Shown in pieces: positions 1 through 7,150 of a DNA stretch of 14,756 nt. Within the stretch, counting starts at the first letter, position 1. Each line of letters starts with the position of its first letter. Position numbers and translations under genes: made by a program. This stretch comes from an uncultured Prevotella sp. (GTDB lineage: Bacteria > Bacteroidota > Bacteroidia > Bacteroidales > Bacteroidaceae): the NCBI GenBank assembly GCA_934281565.1, contig CAKQXI010000045.1, positions 1-14,756 on the forward strand, in the 5' to 3' direction. The notes under the pieces were generated by a model. That model was not told the origin of the DNA. It ran no database searches and was given only the letters and a program-made list of their open reading frames with translations.

Positions 1-20
1 GTCATGGATTAATATACTGG

Positions 21-57
21 CAACTCATTACCAACAACCATGAAATGACGGTGCAAA
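21..57 (-). repeat. Left copy of a 37/38-nt inverted promoter-leader repeat
   Basis: Read on the minus strand, this stretch begins with TTTGCACCGTCATTTCATGG, identical over 20 nt to 13342-13361 on the plus strand. Three substitutions and one 1-nt indel follow, then a shared AATGAGTTG. The two copies are inverted about 13.3 kb apart. Each starts at the TTTG of a -7 box, so the repeat covers the transcription start and first bases of a leader. The transcript from this copy would leave the window to the left, so the gene it serves is not visible. Confidence 0.85.
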
Positions 58-84
58 GATAATAAAAATCATCCAAACATACAA
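54..84 (-). promoter_or_regulatory. Leftward Bacteroidetes promoter
   Basis: The minus strand reads TATCTTTG at 61-54, matching the TAnnTTTG -7 consensus. A TTG lies at 84-82, leaving a 20-nt spacer. The homologous promoter at 13315-13345 has the same spacing and a shared TCTTG around the -33 position. It points out of the window toward an unseen gene. Confidence 0.6.
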
Positions 85-145
85 GAAATGTCCCTGACAA
101 TTACAATTCTGACGGTTTTTTAAGAAATTCCATCAAGTACCCTTA

Positions 146-162
146 TACCGTGTTTCACGGTA
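146..162. promoter_or_regulatory. Perfect 7-bp dyad, possible operator
   Basis: TACCGTG and CACGGTA are perfect inverted arms around a TTT spacer. Self-complementary GTAC tetramers lie outside the arms on both sides. It sits about 60 nt upstream of the -33 element for the first gene and between two divergent promoters, which suits an operator. A T-tract suitable for an intrinsic terminator does not follow closely on either strand. No regulator is identified. Confidence 0.4.
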
Positions 163-220
163 GTACGTATATTAACTTACTGATTTACTATGCTTTCCTT
201 ATGTTTTTATGCTATTTTTT

Positions 221-252
221 TTTGCTTAATTCAAATAATAATACTAACTTTG
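221..252 (+). promoter_or_regulatory. Promoter for the AAA-ATPase-like gene
   Basis: TTTG at 221-224, a 20-nt spacer, then TAACTTTG at 245-252 fit the Bacteroidetes -33/-7 consensus. The start codon at 286 lies about 33 nt downstream, giving a short leader that holds an AAGGAG ribosome-binding site at 272-277. Confidence 0.7.
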
Positions 253-285
253 TGCACAAATATTAAATAACAAGGAGAATTGGTT

Positions 286-2055
286 ATGATAAACCGCAGG
301 ATTTTGGCGAAACGCCCATACCATAAACGTATTCCTTACGGTATGATGAACTTCGTAACAGTAAGAGAAAGGGATTGCTACTATGTCGACAAGACCCACT
401 TCATAGAAGAAATAGAAAAATCAAATATGTTTTTCTTCTATATCCGCCCTCGCCGTTTCGGCAAGAGCCTTACGCTCTCCATGCTACAACATTACTATGA
501 CATCAATGAAGCTGATAAGTTCGAGGCATTATATGGGGGACTGTATATCGGGGAGAACCCGACACCAGAACGCAACTCATACCTTGTCATATCACTCAAC
601 TTCGCCATTGTGGATGCTGGCTTGGACAACTACAAGCAAGGACTGGATGACCATTGCAACATTAGATTCAACTCTTTTTGCAACAGATATGAGAAATACT
701 TACCTGCAGGAACAAAGGAGGAAATGAACAAGAGGGAGGGAGCAGTAAAGCAATTGGATTACTTGTGTGATGTTTGCTCGGAAGCAGGACTGAAAATCTA
801 TCTGTTCATTGACGAGTACGACCACTTTACAAATAAGATTCTTGCAGAACCGGGATGTTTGACAGACTATCGCAAGGAGACTCATGGGGAGGGATACTTG
901 CGCCTATTCTTCGATGCAGTCAAATCGGGCACGAATTCTTCTCTTGAACGTGTTTTTGTAACGGGTGTTAGTCCTGTGACAATGGATGACTTAACAAGTG
1001 GCTTCAACATCGGAACCAACTATTCATTGAACTATGAGTTTAATGAAATGACTGGATTTACGGAGAACGAGGTAAGAGATATGCTTGCTTATTACACCGA
1101 CACTTGCAACTTGCACAACTATACGGTCGATGAGTTGATAGACATCATGAAGCCATGGTATGACAATTATTGCTTCGCCAAGAACGCATACGGTGAGACT
1201 ACAATGTATAATTCTAATATGGTGTTGTATTTTGTAGACAACTATATCAGAAATCGTGGCAGAATACCAGACAACATGATAGAAGAAAATATCCGTGTAG
1301 ACTATAACAAGCTCCGTATGCTTATCCGTCGAGACAAGGAGTTTGCCCACGATGCCTCTATCATACAACAACTCGTAGAGCAAGGCTTCATCACAGGTAC
1401 TCTAAAGACTGGCTTTCCTGCCGAGACCATAGGAAATCCAGACAATTTCGTGAGCCTCCTCTATTATTTTGGAATGGTAACTATCGCTGGAACTTACAAG
1501 GGAAAGACAAGGTTCATTATTCCTAACGAAGTGGTGAGAGAGCAAATATTCACTTATCTATTAGACACATATCAAGAGAACGACCTATCTTTCGACTCGT
1601 ATGAGAAAGGAAACTTGGCAAGCAAGTTGGCATACGATGGAGATTGGAAGCCATACTTCCAATACATCGCTGACAGTCTGCACCAATATTCTTCTCAACG
1701 TGACCATCAGAAAGGTGAGTATTTTGTACATGGTTTCACACTTGCCATGACTTGTCAGAACCAGTTCTACCGCCCTATCTCCGAGACAGACACACAAGAG
1801 GGATATGCTGACATCTTCCTCTGTCCATTAGTCGATATTTATAGCGATATGCTTCACTCATATATCGTGGAACTGAAATATGCCAAGACTAAAGACACGG
1901 ATACCCATATAGAACAACTTCGACAAGATGCCATCCTGCAAGTGGAGAGATACGCTTCAAGCGAGACGGTAACATCGTCCGTCAAGACCACGCAGCTTCA
2001 CAAGATTGTCATTGTGTATAAGGGTACGGAAATGGTGGTTTGCGAGGAGGTATAA
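286..2055 (+). CDS. AAA-ATPase-like protein with C-terminal PD-(D/E)XK nuclease-type domain
   Basis: A 589-residue protein of the AAA-ATPase_like/PDDEXK_9 architecture, abundant and often multi-copy in Bacteroidales, whose biological role is unsettled. The N-terminus has the family's IPYG and YYVDKT blocks (about 16-37), a Walker A-like RPRRFGKS (54-61) and a Walker B-like LFIDEYD (173-179). The C-terminus has a restriction-fold signature: D509 in YAD, then ExK in VELKY (E529, K531), then Q552 and Y556. ATG 286 is preferred over TTG 280 because AAGGAG (272-277) lies 8 nt before it, while the TTG would almost abut that site. The length and motifs look intact. The GtrA gene starts 13 nt downstream, so they may be co-transcribed, but nothing links this protein to glycan synthesis. 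It may be a passenger, defence-related or mobile-element-related gene; that is speculation. Confidence 0.9.
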   Translation: MINRRILAKRPYHKRIPYGMMNFVTVRERDCYYVDKTHFIEEIEKSNMFFFYIRPRRFGKSLTLSMLQHYYDINEADKFEALYGGLYIGENPTPERNSYLVISLNFAIVDAGLDNYKQGLDDHCNIRFNSFCNRYEKYLPAGTKEEMNKREGAVKQLDYLCDVCSEAGLKIYLFIDEYDHFTNKILAEPGCLTDYRKETHGEGYLRLFFDAVKSGTNSSLERVFVTGVSPVTMDDLTSGFNIGTNYSLNYEFNEMTGFTENEVRDMLAYYTDTCNLHNYTVDELIDIMKPWYDNYCFAKNAYGETTMYNSNMVLYFVDNYIRNRGRIPDNMIEENIRVDYNKLRMLIRRDKEFAHDASIIQQLVEQGFITGTLKTGFPAETIGNPDNFVSLLYYFGMVTIAGTYKGKTRFIIPNEVVREQIFTYLLDTYQENDLSFDSYEKGNLASKLAYDGDWKPYFQYIADSLHQYSSQRDHQKGEYFVHGFTLAMTCQNQFYRPISETDTQEGYADIFLCPLVDIYSDMLHSYIVELKYAKTKDTDTHIEQLRQDAILQVERYASSETVTSSVKTTQLHKIVIVYKGTEMVVCEEV

Positions 2056-2068
2056 GAAATAAGATTAT

Positions 2069-2506
2069 ATGAATATCAAGGAGAAAATAAGCCAGTTGGA
2101 TGGCTCTAAGAAAGAGAAGTTAGGCGAAATGATGCGGTTCGGAGTCGTGGGAGTGATAGCAGTCATCATACAGTATGCCATCTATCTACTCATGATACCC
2201 ATGCTGACATTCTTTATCCCGAAGATAGGTGATCATGCCTTGGCTACATCAGCCAACACTATCGCCTATATCATCAGTTTCATCTTCAATTTCATAGCCA
2301 GCACACGATATACTTTCAAGGTAAAGGCAAATGCCAAGCGAGGGATAGGCTTTACACTCTCACATATTGTCAACTATACGTTGCAGACTGTCTTCCTCAA
2401 CCTTTTCGTAGGCATCGGACTCATCAAACAGATAGCCATGATACCAACGCTTTGTATCTGTGTGCCAATCAACTTCATACTTGTGAGATTTTTCCTGAAA
2501 AGATAA
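2069..2506 (+). CDS. GtrA-like membrane protein, putative polyprenyl-phosphate-sugar flippase
   Basis: A 145-residue protein of the usual GtrA length, with four hydrophobic segments (about 22-50, 56-77, 93-115, 119-141). The family signature between segments two and three is present: FNF at 73-75, S78, then RYTF at 80-83. GtrA-family proteins are thought to move undecaprenyl-phosphate-linked sugars across the inner membrane in O-antigen modification, and others act in teichoic-acid or arabinogalactan glycosylation. The start follows an A-rich leader. An AGGAGG at 2045-2050 inside the upstream gene's end is 18 nt away, probably too far to act as its ribosome-binding site. The next gene is a polytopic DUF6080-type protein 21 nt downstream, which resembles the gtrA/gtrC part of a gtr cluster. 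A GtrB-type donor synthase is not in the window. Confidence 0.85.
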   Translation: MNIKEKISQLDGSKKEKLGEMMRFGVVGVIAVIIQYAIYLLMIPMLTFFIPKIGDHALATSANTIAYIISFIFNFIASTRYTFKVKANAKRGIGFTLSHIVNYTLQTVFLNLFVGIGLIKQIAMIPTLCICVPINFILVRFFLKR

Positions 2507-2527
2507 CAAACAGACATTTATATTTAT

Positions 2528-3883
2528 ATGAGAAATATTTTCCGTATATTCAAGATACAACGAGAGGAAAGATGGTTAGCATTCTTCATTCTCCTATTCC
2601 TTGGCATCCTCAATGGTATAGTAATAGCACAGTACTATGCCCCTTTCACAGAAATAACGGACAACTATTACAAGAACTTCATCCGCCATTTCTGTATATC
2701 GGGATTCGACCCTCTTACCTACTGGGTCCTAAGTGACTGGAGTGCAGCTTATAATGTATATCGCCATCCTCTGTTGGCTTTCTATATGTATATCCCATAC
2801 CTTATCAATATGGGATTGATGAAGATAACTGGCATCAACTGTGCCTTGTTCATAGCAGTCATCATACAGATGTTTTGTGCCTTTTACTCCATGATATTCA
2901 TCAATAGGATTTTCCACGAGGTCATCGGACTAAGGCAGAAGAAAGCCCAACTATTCACCTTGTTCTTCTTCTCTTTCGGTTATGTGATGGTAACCGCCAT
3001 CGTACCCGATCACTTTGTCATTTCCATGATGTTACTCTTGTTAGCACTCTATGTCTCTGGCAGAAGAATGCTTCACAATCATCATTTCAAGATATGGCAA
3101 AGCGTGGTATATTTCCTGCTGACTGCAGGAACTTCGCTCAATAACGGATTGAAGATATTCCTCTCTGCTCTATTCGTGAACGGCAAGAACTTTTTCCGTC
3201 CTAAGCATATCATCCTTGCCATCATACTGCCTGCTGGTTTACTCTGGGGATTTTGCAGATGGGAATACCGTACTTATGTCTGGCCTACGGAAATGGCTCG
3301 CAAGGCTGCAAAGGCAAAGAAAATAGCGACTAAGGAAAAGACTGCGCAACTACAGACTGACCAAAAGCAGAAGGCAAAGAAAAAGAAACAACCCAAACAA
3401 GGTGCTCCATTGATGAAAGGCGAGTTCATGGGATGGACGGATGCTACAACCTCACGTACTCAGTCTATCATAGAGAACTTGATGGGAGAATCCATACAAC
3501 TTCACGAGGACTATGTTCTCCAAGACGAACTACGCCACCGTCCTATGATTGTGAACTATCGCCACTGGTGGAACTATGCAGTAGAAGGAATTATCATACT
3601 TCTTTTCCTGTCGGGTATCTGGACAGGACGGAAAAACAAATTCTTATGGCTTGTGATGTCATACTTTGCCCTTGATATGGTGCTCCATATTGGATTGGGA
3701 TTTGGTATCAACGAGGTATATATCATGTCAGCACATTGGATTTATGCCCTACCGATAGCCACGGCATTCCTCATAAAAGGAGTAAAACCACGATATGAGA
3801 AATATCTAATAGGTATAGTGGCTGCACTTACCCTCTACCTATTTATATATAATGGAAGCCTCATCATCGGGTATTTCTGTTAA
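2528..3883 (+). CDS. Polytopic DUF6080-type membrane protein, copy 1
   Basis: A 451-residue protein with many hydrophobic segments (about 17-37, 83-125, 140-178, 192-215, 227-243, 350-366, 371-412, 426-450). It is clearly paralogous to 5037-6395. Shared blocks are SGFD (58-61), RHPL (79-82), VPDHF (159-163), WTD and TSR (303-310), GESIQLH (320-326), the NY..EG block (349-354) and LGFG.NE.YIM..HW (390-404). An acidic residue in the first large loop and polytopic shape recall GT-C glycosyltransferases, but no defining GT-C motif was recognised. I recall this as DUF6080; function is unknown. A very Lys/Gln-rich stretch at 258-291 is absent from the paralog. With GtrA immediately upstream, a role as a membrane sugar transferase or polymerase is a reasonable inference. 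Its stop overlaps the stop of the converging glycosyltransferase by 4 nt. Confidence 0.8.
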   Translation: MRNIFRIFKIQREERWLAFFILLFLGILNGIVIAQYYAPFTEITDNYYKNFIRHFCISGFDPLTYWVLSDWSAAYNVYRHPLLAFYMYIPYLINMGLMKITGINCALFIAVIIQMFCAFYSMIFINRIFHEVIGLRQKKAQLFTLFFFSFGYVMVTAIVPDHFVISMMLLLLALYVSGRRMLHNHHFKIWQSVVYFLLTAGTSLNNGLKIFLSALFVNGKNFFRPKHIILAIILPAGLLWGFCRWEYRTYVWPTEMARKAAKAKKIATKEKTAQLQTDQKQKAKKKKQPKQGAPLMKGEFMGWTDATTSRTQSIIENLMGESIQLHEDYVLQDELRHRPMIVNYRHWWNYAVEGIIILLFLSGIWTGRKNKFLWLVMSYFALDMVLHIGLGFGINEVYIMSAHWIYALPIATAFLIKGVKPRYEKYLIGIVAALTLYLFIYNGSLIIGYFC

Positions 3884-4905
3884 ACGTGCCTGTCTTTTCC
3901 CATCCACTTATTGACACGGCGGAGAAAAGCCTTGGTAATGATAGTAAAGTTACCATAACGAAGATTGAGGAACAGTTCTTCCAAGGAACGGGAAACCTTG
4001 ACAAAAGGATGTCCCCAGGCATTGGTCTTGTAAAGTCGTTCCTTGTAATCGACATTCTCCACAATATAATGAGGATGCTTCAATGGAAAATCCAACTCAT
4101 AGCGTTTCATCGTGAATATCTTGCGATAAGCCTTAGGAGTAGTCTTCATGCTTCCTGAGAAATGGGTAGAGTCTTCCGACAATCCAAGATTGTTGATAAG
4201 GTTCTTATACGGCATAATGGCCAACCCAGAGTTAAGCAACATCGAAGCCCAGAATATGCTCTCATAATATTCCTTTCCACTCTGTTGATGCTCCAAGCAC
4301 ATTGGAATAAAGTCCTTGCGATAGCCACGCTGTCGAACCAAGGACTGCAATCGCTTCATAGCTTGCTTGTCTCGCAAGAAAGCATAATCACCCTCCCATT
4401 TGTCCACCACTCTGCGCCATGAAGCCCAGCCCCAGATGGCGAAGATGGAAGTAAAGAAATAGCTATCCTCACAATCGGGCGATACCTCATCCTCATTGAA
4501 ACCAGCTATCATAGCTATACGCTCATCATGCTCATAACGGTCCAGCATCTCCTTGCAGAAAGGAAAGAAAGACTGTGACGGAACATCGTCATCTTCTAAG
4601 ACGATACACTTGTCCACCATAGAGAACGCCCATTTCTGGGACAGATATTCCGAGGGGTCACATCCTTGGTTCTTCTCCTGATAAGAACGATGCACCTCAC
4701 ACTCCCAGTCGATATTCTCATCAGCAACAATCTGCCGACAAGCCTCAATGCCAGCAATATCCCGCTCACCACGTGCTCCATCTTGATAGAGGAATAACTT
4801 GACAGGGCGAGCTTTCTTTACCTCGTCGAACACTTTTTGGAAATGGTCGGGTCGATTGAAGAACAACATCAATACGGCGACATCTATCTTAGCAGGTTGC
4901 TTCAT
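3880..4905 (-). CDS. GT-A type glycosyltransferase
   Basis: A 341-residue cytoplasmic protein that looks like a nucleotide-sugar-dependent GT-A transferase. It opens with a Rossmann-like strand and FNRP (16-19), then FLYQDG (38-43), NQGC (79-82), a metal-site-like EDDD (104-107) after a hydrophobic strand, and WGWASW (158-163). This arrangement is common in Bacteroidetes and Proteobacteria surface-glycan loci, where the proteins are annotated only as glycosyltransferases; donor and acceptor cannot be read from the sequence. A longer reading frame reaches 4971, but a promoter (4967-4937) lies inside that extension. ATG 4905, about 30 nt after the -7 box and behind an AAAGAGAAG-like site, is therefore the start. 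It lies between the two DUF6080 paralogs on the opposite strand and shares 4 nt with the first. Confidence 0.85.
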   Translation of the reverse strand: MKQPAKIDVAVLMLFFNRPDHFQKVFDEVKKARPVKLFLYQDGARGERDIAGIEACRQIVADENIDWECEVHRSYQEKNQGCDPSEYLSQKWAFSMVDKCIVLEDDDVPSQSFFPFCKEMLDRYEHDERIAMIAGFNEDEVSPDCEDSYFFTSIFAIWGWASWRRVVDKWEGDYAFLRDKQAMKRLQSLVRQRGYRKDFIPMCLEHQQSGKEYYESIFWASMLLNSGLAIMPYKNLINNLGLSEDSTHFSGSMKTTPKAYRKIFTMKRYELDFPLKHPHYIVENVDYKERLYKTNAWGHPFVKVSRSLEELFLNLRYGNFTIITKAFLRRVNKWMGKDRHV

Positions 4906-4936
4906 ATCTTCTCTTTTTCTAAGTAGGTTATGTATG

Positions 4937-4967
4937 CAAAGATACTGTAAAAAGGAGATATAACAAA
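4937..4967 (-). promoter_or_regulatory. Promoter for the GT-A glycosyltransferase
   Basis: The minus strand reads TTTG at 4967-4964, a 19-nt spacer, then TATCTTTG at 4944-4937. This near-consensus site fixes the downstream start at 4905 and makes the glycosyltransferase a single-gene unit. It diverges from the promoter at 4984-5015. Confidence 0.75.
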
Positions 4968-4983
4968 ACAAATCAATGAATAA

Positions 4984-5015
4984 TTTCGCTTAATCAGATT
5001 TTTGCACTATCTTTG
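4984..5015 (+). promoter_or_regulatory. Promoter for the DUF6080-2/cytidylyltransferase operon
   Basis: TATCTTTG at 5008-5015 is a full -7 match. The -33 element is weak (TTTCG at 4984-4988, about 20 nt upstream). The start codon at 5037 follows after 21 nt, so the leader is very short and A-rich without a Shine-Dalgarno site. Confidence 0.65.
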
Positions 5016-5036
5016 CATCCGAAATAAAACATTAAG

Positions 5037-6395
5037 ATGAAGAATATATTTAAGATAAACAAGGAGGAAAGGATACCAAGCTTGGTGGCATTATTGGTTT
5101 TCATATTGCTCAACGGCTTGTTCTTTTATAAATACAGCAACCTGTTCTTGACCGCCCACCATGTCAGTTTCTGGCGTTTGTTCGCCAAAACCTATCACGT
5201 TTCAGGGTTCGATGCTTGGTCTTACATCTTCATGTCGAACGGCAAGCTCTATTTCGAGATACCTCGTCATCCGCTCTTTGCCGTAATACTATACCCATTT
5301 TATCTTATCAACCAACTATTGATGGATATGGGTGATACCAACTATGCCATGATATTCATGGCTATCTTGCTCATCGCCAGTGCCTATTATTCCTTTATAT
5401 TCATTTATAGAGTATTCAGAAACATCATAGAGCTAAGCCGATTTGACAGCATCTTGCTATCCTCCTTGCTTTATTCCTTTGGCATGGTGATGGTGTCCAT
5501 GCTTGTACCCGACCATTTCTGTTGGTCGTTGTTCTTGCTTACCATGACCCTATATCTGGCAGGAATGGCAATGAAAGAACATAGATACCTGTCGCCTTGG
5601 ACTATCGGCATACTGAGTTTCTTTACAGGTGGCGTAACTCTTAGCAACATTGCCAAGACCTATCTTGCTGCATGGTTTACGAATGGAAAGAGAGTATTTG
5701 CTTTGAAAAACTTAATAGCTATGATTGTGCCAGCAGTCTTGCTCATGGGCATAGCTTACTTCATCTATACAGACATTCGCGAACCACAATTTGCCGTGGA
5801 CAAGCACATAGAGGTAAAGACTCATGCCAAGGATAGCATCCAGCAACGCAATGACTCCATACACCATGCTTGGGTGATGGCACATACAGGGAAACCAGTT
5901 GCTGAAGAAGGCTTTCTGAAATGGACAGATATGTCTACCTCACGTATTGATGCACTGGTTCATAATATGTTTGGTGAGTCTATCCAATTGCATAATTCTT
6001 ACCTACTGGATGATATGTGTGTCAACCGCCCTACCATCGTAAAATACAATCATACTTTCAATTATGTTATCGAGGGCGTTATAGGCATATTGTTTGTGCT
6101 CGGCATCATTGTCGGCATACGACACAAGTTCTTCTTAATGGTATTGAGCTGGCTTGCCATAGACATTTGCATCCACTTTGTATTAGGCTTTGGACTGAAC
6201 GAGATGTATATCATGGCGACACACTGGATATTTATAATCCCGATAGCCTTGGCTTATCTGATTAAGTCGCTTGCTCCATCCAAGCAGCAAGTTTTAAGAG
6301 CCATCACTCTACTGCTCACCCTCTATCTCTGGATATGGAATGGCTACTTGGTGTTTAGCTATATGTCTGACCAAGCTACACAAATCATGAAATAA
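5037..6395 (+). CDS. Polytopic DUF6080-type membrane protein, copy 2
   Basis: A 452-residue paralog of the protein at 2528-3883, nearly the same length. It keeps all conserved blocks: SGFD (56-59), RHPL (77-80), VPDHF (157-161), WTD.STSR (296-303), GESIQLH (313-319), NY.IEG (342-347) and LGFG.NE.YIM..HW (383-397). The hydrophilic stretch before WTD (about 245-293) is not lysine-rich as in copy 1. Hydrophobic segments fall at about 15-35, 80-125, 137-176, 187-212, 225-243, 345-360, 365-410 and 420-441. It opens an operon with the cytidylyltransferase 24 nt downstream. Retention of invariant charged residues in both copies argues for an enzyme or carrier rather than a structural protein. The function is unknown; a GT-C-like transferase or polymerase is the leading guess. 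Confidence 0.8.
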   Translation: MKNIFKINKEERIPSLVALLVFILLNGLFFYKYSNLFLTAHHVSFWRLFAKTYHVSGFDAWSYIFMSNGKLYFEIPRHPLFAVILYPFYLINQLLMDMGDTNYAMIFMAILLIASAYYSFIFIYRVFRNIIELSRFDSILLSSLLYSFGMVMVSMLVPDHFCWSLFLLTMTLYLAGMAMKEHRYLSPWTIGILSFFTGGVTLSNIAKTYLAAWFTNGKRVFALKNLIAMIVPAVLLMGIAYFIYTDIREPQFAVDKHIEVKTHAKDSIQQRNDSIHHAWVMAHTGKPVAEEGFLKWTDMSTSRIDALVHNMFGESIQLHNSYLLDDMCVNRPTIVKYNHTFNYVIEGVIGILFVLGIIVGIRHKFFLMVLSWLAIDICIHFVLGFGLNEMYIMATHWIFIIPIALAYLIKSLAPSKQQVLRAITLLLTLYLWIWNGYLVFSYMSDQATQIMK

Positions 6396-6419
6396 CAAAC
6401 CCTTTAAACAAAAGAGATT

Positions 6420-7139
6420 ATGAACATCGCCGTTATCTTTGCAGGAGGCTCTGGTCTCAGAATGCACACTAAGTCAAGACCCAAGCAGTTCTTGGAACTG
6501 AATGGCAAGCCAATCATCATCTATACACTGGAATTGTTTGACAATCATCCAGAGATAGATGGTATCGTCGTGTCTTGCATCGAGTCATGGATCCCTTTCT
6601 TAGAAAAGATGATACGCAAGTTTGAAATCAGTAAAGTGGTCAAGATTGTCCCCGGTGGCAACAGCGGGCAAGACTCTATCTATCATGGGCTATGTGCCGC
6701 AGAGGAACTTGCCAAGAAAGAAGATGCTATCGTACTTATCCACGATGGAGTACGCCCTTTGATTACGGAAGATACCATAACCGACAATATCCAGAAAGTA
6801 AAGGAATGTGGCTCTTGCATTACTTGTATCCCTGCCACTGAAACTTTTATCGTAAAAGAAGATGATGGCTCATTGGAAATACCAGAGCGTGCCAACTCAC
6901 TCATTGCCAGAGCACCACAAAGTTTCCATCTCTGCGACATACTGAAAGCACATCGTACCGCTATCTCCGAGGGCAGACATGACTTCATTGACTCCTGCAC
7001 CATGATGAGCCACTATGGATATAAACTGGGTACCATCATCGGGCCCATGGAAAATATCAAGATTACGACACCTACCGATTTCTTTGTATTCCGTGCCATG
7101 GTAACGGTCCATGAGAACCAGCAAATCTTTGGCTTCTAA
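6420..7139 (+). CDS. IspD/TarI-family cytidylyltransferase, probably for CDP-polyol synthesis
   Basis: A 239-residue nucleotidyltransferase that couples CTP to a phosphorylated polyol or ketose. It has the nucleotide loop AGGSGLRM (8-15), PKQF (21-24), GGNSGQDS (79-86), HDGVRPL (108-114), PATET (138-142), ARAPQ.F (163-169) and ENIKITTPTD (211-220). Loop and C-terminal block look more like ribitol-5-phosphate cytidylyltransferases (TarI, Bcs1 N-terminus) than housekeeping IspD, where the middle motif usually reads P.(K)DT. The SDR gene follows after 11 nt, matching cytidylyltransferase/reductase pairs for CDP-ribitol or CDP-arabinitol. A LicD-family transferase, a plausible consumer of the product, is nearby. 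It could still be an isoprenoid IspD; finding another ispD in the genome would settle that. Confidence 0.85.
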   Translation: MNIAVIFAGGSGLRMHTKSRPKQFLELNGKPIIIYTLELFDNHPEIDGIVVSCIESWIPFLEKMIRKFEISKVVKIVPGGNSGQDSIYHGLCAAEELAKKEDAIVLIHDGVRPLITEDTITDNIQKVKECGSCITCIPATETFIVKEDDGSLEIPERANSLIARAPQSFHLCDILKAHRTAISEGRHDFIDSCTMMSHYGYKLGTIIGPMENIKITTPTDFFVFRAMVTVHENQQIFGF

Positions 7140-7150
7140 ACAATATAGAT

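Noticed and set aside
1024..1383. Minus-strand 119-residue frame inside the ATPase gene
   Set aside because: It is a shadow of a gene with intact motifs on the other strand.
3433..3675. An 80-codon plus-strand frame inside DUF6080 copy 1
   Set aside because: It is out of frame with a gene whose protein aligns throughout to its paralog.
6420..7139. Housekeeping isoprenoid ispD
   Set aside because: The surroundings are all glycan genes, and the PATET and ENIKITTP blocks look more TarI-like. It is not excluded without knowing whether another ispD exists.
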